A stretch of DNA of 64,000 nucleotides from CAG-632 sp963626805. GTDB lineage: Bacteria > Bacillota > Clostridia > Lachnospirales > Lachnospiraceae. Of the stretch, positions 61,464-64,000 are shown in pieces; position 1 is the first letter of the stretch, and each line of letters begins with the position of its first letter. The notes below the pieces were generated by a model. It was given only the letters and a program-made list of their open reading frames with translations. It did not search any database and had not been told where the DNA came from. Both the position numbers and the translations under genes were made by a program. The stretch is from assembly GCA_963626805.1 (NCBI GenBank), contig CAVFXS010000046.1, positions 62,001 through 126,000 of the forward strand. The letters run 5' to 3'.

Positions 61464-63164
61464 TTGAAGAAATTAATTGGTGCGATATTCGTACTGGTAT
61501 TTGCAATCATGATCATATTTTCGCTGACCGGACATTCGGAGGTTCAGGTGAAGCGCACGACAGCCAAAGGCTTTACCAGTGAATTCTTAAGTGATCTGGC
61601 GGACATGGACAATCAGAAGGGCGTGTCGGTTGTCGTCGGACAGGAGACATTATCCTTTGTGGAGGAGAAGCCATATGTGAGTGCGAAGGGATGCCTGATG
61701 TTTCCGGTGGATCAGTTGACGGATGCGTTTAATTGTTCTACGCAGGTATATGAGAACGGAAATATCCTGATCGAGAAGGGTTCGAATTCTATCAGTCTGT
61801 ATACAAACAGTGCAGCGGCGAATATTAACGGGCAGGTTGTAGAGCTGCAGGATAAGGTACAGATGGTTTCGGATAAGCTGTATGTGCCGATCGGGGATAT
61901 TGCGCAGTATATTAATTATAATTTTGCAATGAACTATAAGACGGCTTCGGCAGCGATGTCGCAGATTGCGGCAGAGGTGGAGCTGCCGAAGCGTTATGAT
62001 ATGAGAGAGCTTGGAAGAGTGACGCCGGTGCGGGATCAGGGACTCTATGGTACCTGCTGGGCATTTGCATCTTTGGCGGCATTGGAAACGACCCTGACCC
62101 CACAGGAGAATCTGGTATTCTCACCGGATCATATGAGTCTGTGTAACAGCTTCAGTCTGGGACAGAATGAGGGTGGCGAGTACACGATGGCAATCGCCTA
62201 TATGGCAAGCTGGCAGGGACCGGTGTATGAGTCGGATGATCCATACGGAGATGGCGAGACGAACCCGAACCTGAAAGCGAGAAAGCATCTGGAGGAGGCA
62301 CAGATCTTGGCACCGAAGGATTATGTGGCGATCAAAGAAGCCATTTATAAATACGGAGCGGTTGAAACCTCCATTTATACGCAGATGAAGACGGCAAACA
62401 GCTGGTCCGGCTACTATAACCGGGAGCGTGCAACATATTACTATAATCAGGAGGCTACCTGTAATCATGACATTATCATTGTAGGCTGGGATGATGATTT
62501 CCCAAAGGAATATTTTACGATCACGCCGGAAAATGACGGAGCCTTTATCTGCAAGAACAGCTGGGGCACGGAGTTTGGTGAGGATGGTTATTTCTATGTA
62601 TCTTATGAGGATGCAAATATCGGAACTACCAATGTGGTATATACGAAGCTCGGAGGAGCCGATAATTTTGACCATATCTATCAGTCCGACCTTCTGGGCT
62701 GGCGCGGACAGCTCGGCTATGAGAAGGAGGAAGCTTATTTCGCTAATGTGTATCGGGCAGGAGAAGACGAAGAGCTGGCAGCGGTCTCATTCTATGCAAC
62801 GGATGTAGACACGACCTATCAGGTGTACGTGGTGCCGGAATTCGAGGATGAAGACAGTCTGAATGACCGGAAGCTGGTAGCAGAGGGTAGCTTTGAACAG
62901 GCCGGTTATTATACGGTCCGGCTGGATGATGCGGTAAAGCTGAAGGACAATCAGAAGTTTGCGGTGGTTGTGCATATACAGACACCGGGTTCCGTACATC
63001 CGGTAGCGATTGAATATAATGCAGATTCCAGAACCAGAGAGTTCGATATTACAGACGGAGAAGGCTATATCAGTCTGTATGGGAATAAATGGATGAGTGC
63101 GGAGAAAAATAAGGACTGCAATCTGTGTCTGAAAGCATTTACGAACGATAGGAACAAGAAGTAA
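61464..63164 (+). CDS. Exported papain-like (C1A) cysteine peptidase with N-terminal CuAO-N-like domain
   Basis: A 566-residue protein. Residues 4-22 are a hydrophobic anchor or signal without lipobox. Residues 55-165 resemble the copper amine oxidase N-terminal domain, a wall or sugar-binding module. The C1A peptidase follows with Q192 and C198 in DQGLYGTCWAF, H335 in CNHDIIIVGW and N365 in CKNSWGTEFG. The last 170 residues are a beta-rich lectin-like domain (AVSFYATDVDTTYQVYV). The start is TTG at 61464, with AAAGGG upstream; no ATG lies near. It probably digests surface or host proteins outside the membrane. Confidence 0.88.
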   Translation: MKKLIGAIFVLVFAIMIIFSLTGHSEVQVKRTTAKGFTSEFLSDLADMDNQKGVSVVVGQETLSFVEEKPYVSAKGCLMFPVDQLTDAFNCSTQVYENGNILIEKGSNSISLYTNSAAANINGQVVELQDKVQMVSDKLYVPIGDIAQYINYNFAMNYKTASAAMSQIAAEVELPKRYDMRELGRVTPVRDQGLYGTCWAFASLAALETTLTPQENLVFSPDHMSLCNSFSLGQNEGGEYTMAIAYMASWQGPVYESDDPYGDGETNPNLKARKHLEEAQILAPKDYVAIKEAIYKYGAVETSIYTQMKTANSWSGYYNRERATYYYNQEATCNHDIIIVGWDDDFPKEYFTITPENDGAFICKNSWGTEFGEDGYFYVSYEDANIGTTNVVYTKLGGADNFDHIYQSDLLGWRGQLGYEKEEAYFANVYRAGEDEELAAVSFYATDVDTTYQVYVVPEFEDEDSLNDRKLVAEGSFEQAGYYTVRLDDAVKLKDNQKFAVVVHIQTPGSVHPVAIEYNADSRTREFDITDGEGYISLYGNKWMSAEKNKDCNLCLKAFTNDRNKK

Positions 63165-63181
63165 AAGAGAAGAAAGCAGAA

Positions 63182-63286
63182 GCAAGAGTTAAGAAACAGA
63201 GATACAAATTGCGAAAACGAAAGTATGAATTGAAGAAATAAAAATACAAATTGCAAAAAACAGCAATATAAGAAAACAGAAAAATA
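63182..63286. repeat. Degenerate 21-base tandem repeat, A-rich
   Basis: Five imperfect units of 21 bases start at 63182, 63203, 63224, 63245 and 63266. Units 2 and 4 share TACAAATTGC followed by an A-rich tail; unit 3 is TATGAATTGA. In one plus-strand frame units 2 and 3 read YKLRKRK and YELKK, then hit stops. This looks like a decayed coding repeat or slippage-prone DNA. Confidence 0.6.
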
Positions 63287-63300
63287 AGGAAGGGTACGAG

Positions 63301-63894
63301 ATGAAACGATTAATATTTGCAACGGGAAATAAGGACAAGATGCGGGAAATCCGGGAGATTATGGCAGGTCTGGATTATGAGATATTATCAATGAAGGAAG
63401 CCGGAATCGATGTGGATATCGTAGAGGATGGAACTACCTTCCGGGAGAATGCACTGATTAAGGCACGGGCAATTCATGCACTCTGTCATGAGCTGGTTCT
63501 GGCAGACGATTCGGGTCTGGAGGTAGACTATATGGATAAGCAGCCGGGAGTCTTCTCTCATCGGTTTGGCGGCGAGGATACACCGTATTCGATCAAGAAT
63601 CAGATGATCATTGACCGACTGGAGGGAGTGCCGGATGATAAAAGAACGGCACGGTTCATGTGTGCGATCGCAGCTGTTTTTCCGGATGGCAGGGAGGTCG
63701 TAAAAGAGGCTGCAATGGAGGGCATCATCGGTTATCATGAGGCAGGAGCAAATGGCTTTGGCTATGATCCGATCTTTTTTCTGCCGGAATATGGCTGCAC
63801 CAGTGCAGAGCTGACGCCGGAGCAGAAGAATGCGATCAGTCACAGAGGTAAGGCATTGCGTCTCATGCGGGAAGAATTGGAGAAGGCAGAATAA
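63301..63894 (+). CDS. rdgB: XTP/dITP pyrophosphatase (RdgB/HAM1)
   Basis: House-cleaning enzyme that hydrolyses non-canonical purine triphosphates (dITP, XTP) to the monophosphate and pyrophosphate. It has 197 residues, the normal length. FATGNKDKMREI at the N-terminus, LADDSGLEVD near 69-78, HRFGGEDT near 90, and GFGYDPIFFLPE with the final SHRGKAL give all of the family motifs. AAGGAAGGG precedes the ATG. A downstream gene may follow on the same transcript. Confidence 0.95.
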   Translation: MKRLIFATGNKDKMREIREIMAGLDYEILSMKEAGIDVDIVEDGTTFRENALIKARAIHALCHELVLADDSGLEVDYMDKQPGVFSHRFGGEDTPYSIKNQMIIDRLEGVPDDKRTARFMCAIAAVFPDGREVVKEAAMEGIIGYHEAGANGFGYDPIFFLPEYGCTSAELTPEQKNAISHRGKALRLMREELEKAE

Positions 63895-63959
63895 GATATA
63901 CGATTGACGGTTCAGCGGAGGAGCGGAGAACTACGTAGAGTATCCGGATTGAGGATTTG

Positions 63960-64000
63960 ATGAAGATCGGAGACTGCGTAGAATATGTGGTCGAAGGATG
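63960..64000 (+). CDS. 5' end of a gene cut by the right edge, possibly CarD-like
   Basis: ATG 63960 follows GAGG by five bases and opens a frame of 13 codons, MKIGDCVEYVVEG, before the window ends. The K-I-G-D-x-V-x-Y-x-x-x-G pattern is like the start of CarD/CdnL RNA-polymerase-binding regulators. The fragment is too short to be sure; a chance frame is possible. Confidence 0.35.
   Translation, partial: MKIGDCVEYVVEG

Noticed and set aside
63065..63322. Minus-strand Phe/Leu-rich frame of 85 codons that looks like a membrane protein
   Set aside because: It is the antisense of the A-rich 21-base repeat, which forces Phe and Leu codons; there is no ribosome site.
1..64000. CRISPR arrays, tRNA or rRNA genes, prophage or complete insertion sequences
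   Set aside because: No regularly spaced repeat array, no tRNA-like cloverleaf with GGTTCGAATCC-type arm, no rRNA segments and no transposase with terminal repeats were seen on either strand.

Overview
The window looks like chromosome from a Gram-positive, low-to-mid GC gut Clostridium relative, most likely family Lachnospiraceae. The grounds are Shine-Dalgarno sites of the AGGAGG type before nearly every gene, the SCIFF peptide with its radical-SAM maturase, HemZ, a fused SecDF, and a four-gene block built on what I believe are the Lachnospiraceae families DUF5717 and DUF5716. Genus is not determined. No rRNA, tRNA, CRISPR array or intact insertion sequence was seen.

Layout. (1) 1-12383: one long plus-strand run for surface or flagellin glycan synthesis. 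Pseudaminic acid genes pseB, pseF, pseI and pseG are followed by a PglD/NeuD-type acyltransferase, then a CoA-thioester cassette (two CitE-like lyases, an acyl-CoA carboxylase carboxyltransferase subunit, a MaoC-type hydratase), a cytosolic TPR protein with an alkaline-phosphatase/sulfatase-type domain, and a nucleotidyltransferase fused to a CobD/HisC-like PLP enzyme. I infer that this block builds and decorates an unusual nonulosonic acid glycan. (2) 12384-14124: a decayed patch with a frameshifted DUF4143-type ATPase remnant, an intact acylphosphatase and the tail of an Rpn/PD-(D/E)XK gene. (3) 14126-19674: sucrose uptake and catabolism (scrR, scrA, scrB, scrK), with three related operator-like sites. 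(4) 19704-29758: a YesL-like membrane protein, lysA, a cyclophilin, mltG, a small membrane protein, the SCIFF ranthipeptide precursor and maturase, secDF and recJ. (5) 29745-39215: housekeeping genes rel, an MBL hydrolase, hemZ, an HD-GYP protein, hisS, aspS and a lipoprotein. (6) 39245-43519: a mannobiose/cellobiose 2-epimerase fused to a GH26 mannanase, a divergent AraC regulator, and a CobD/HisC-like aminotransferase. (7) 43559-50500: a four-gene operon of unknown function with a giant solenoid protein, an actin/Hsp70-fold protein, a TPR-like protein and a coiled-coil membrane protein. (8) 50550-63894: valS, a 51-residue Asn/Ser/Lys-rich protein, a sensor/kinase/regulator trio, an SPFH zinc-ribbon protein with a DUF4428-like partner, a rhodanese, an RNA methyltransferase, a secreted papain-like peptidase and rdgB. 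The first codons of another gene run off the right edge.

The best candidates for undescribed biology are the CoA-plus-nucleotide cassette in the pse locus (4072-12383) and the four-gene solenoid/actin-fold operon (43631-50500). The epimerase-GH26 fusion and the SCIFF locus are next. All functions are read from motifs and context; no database search was run.
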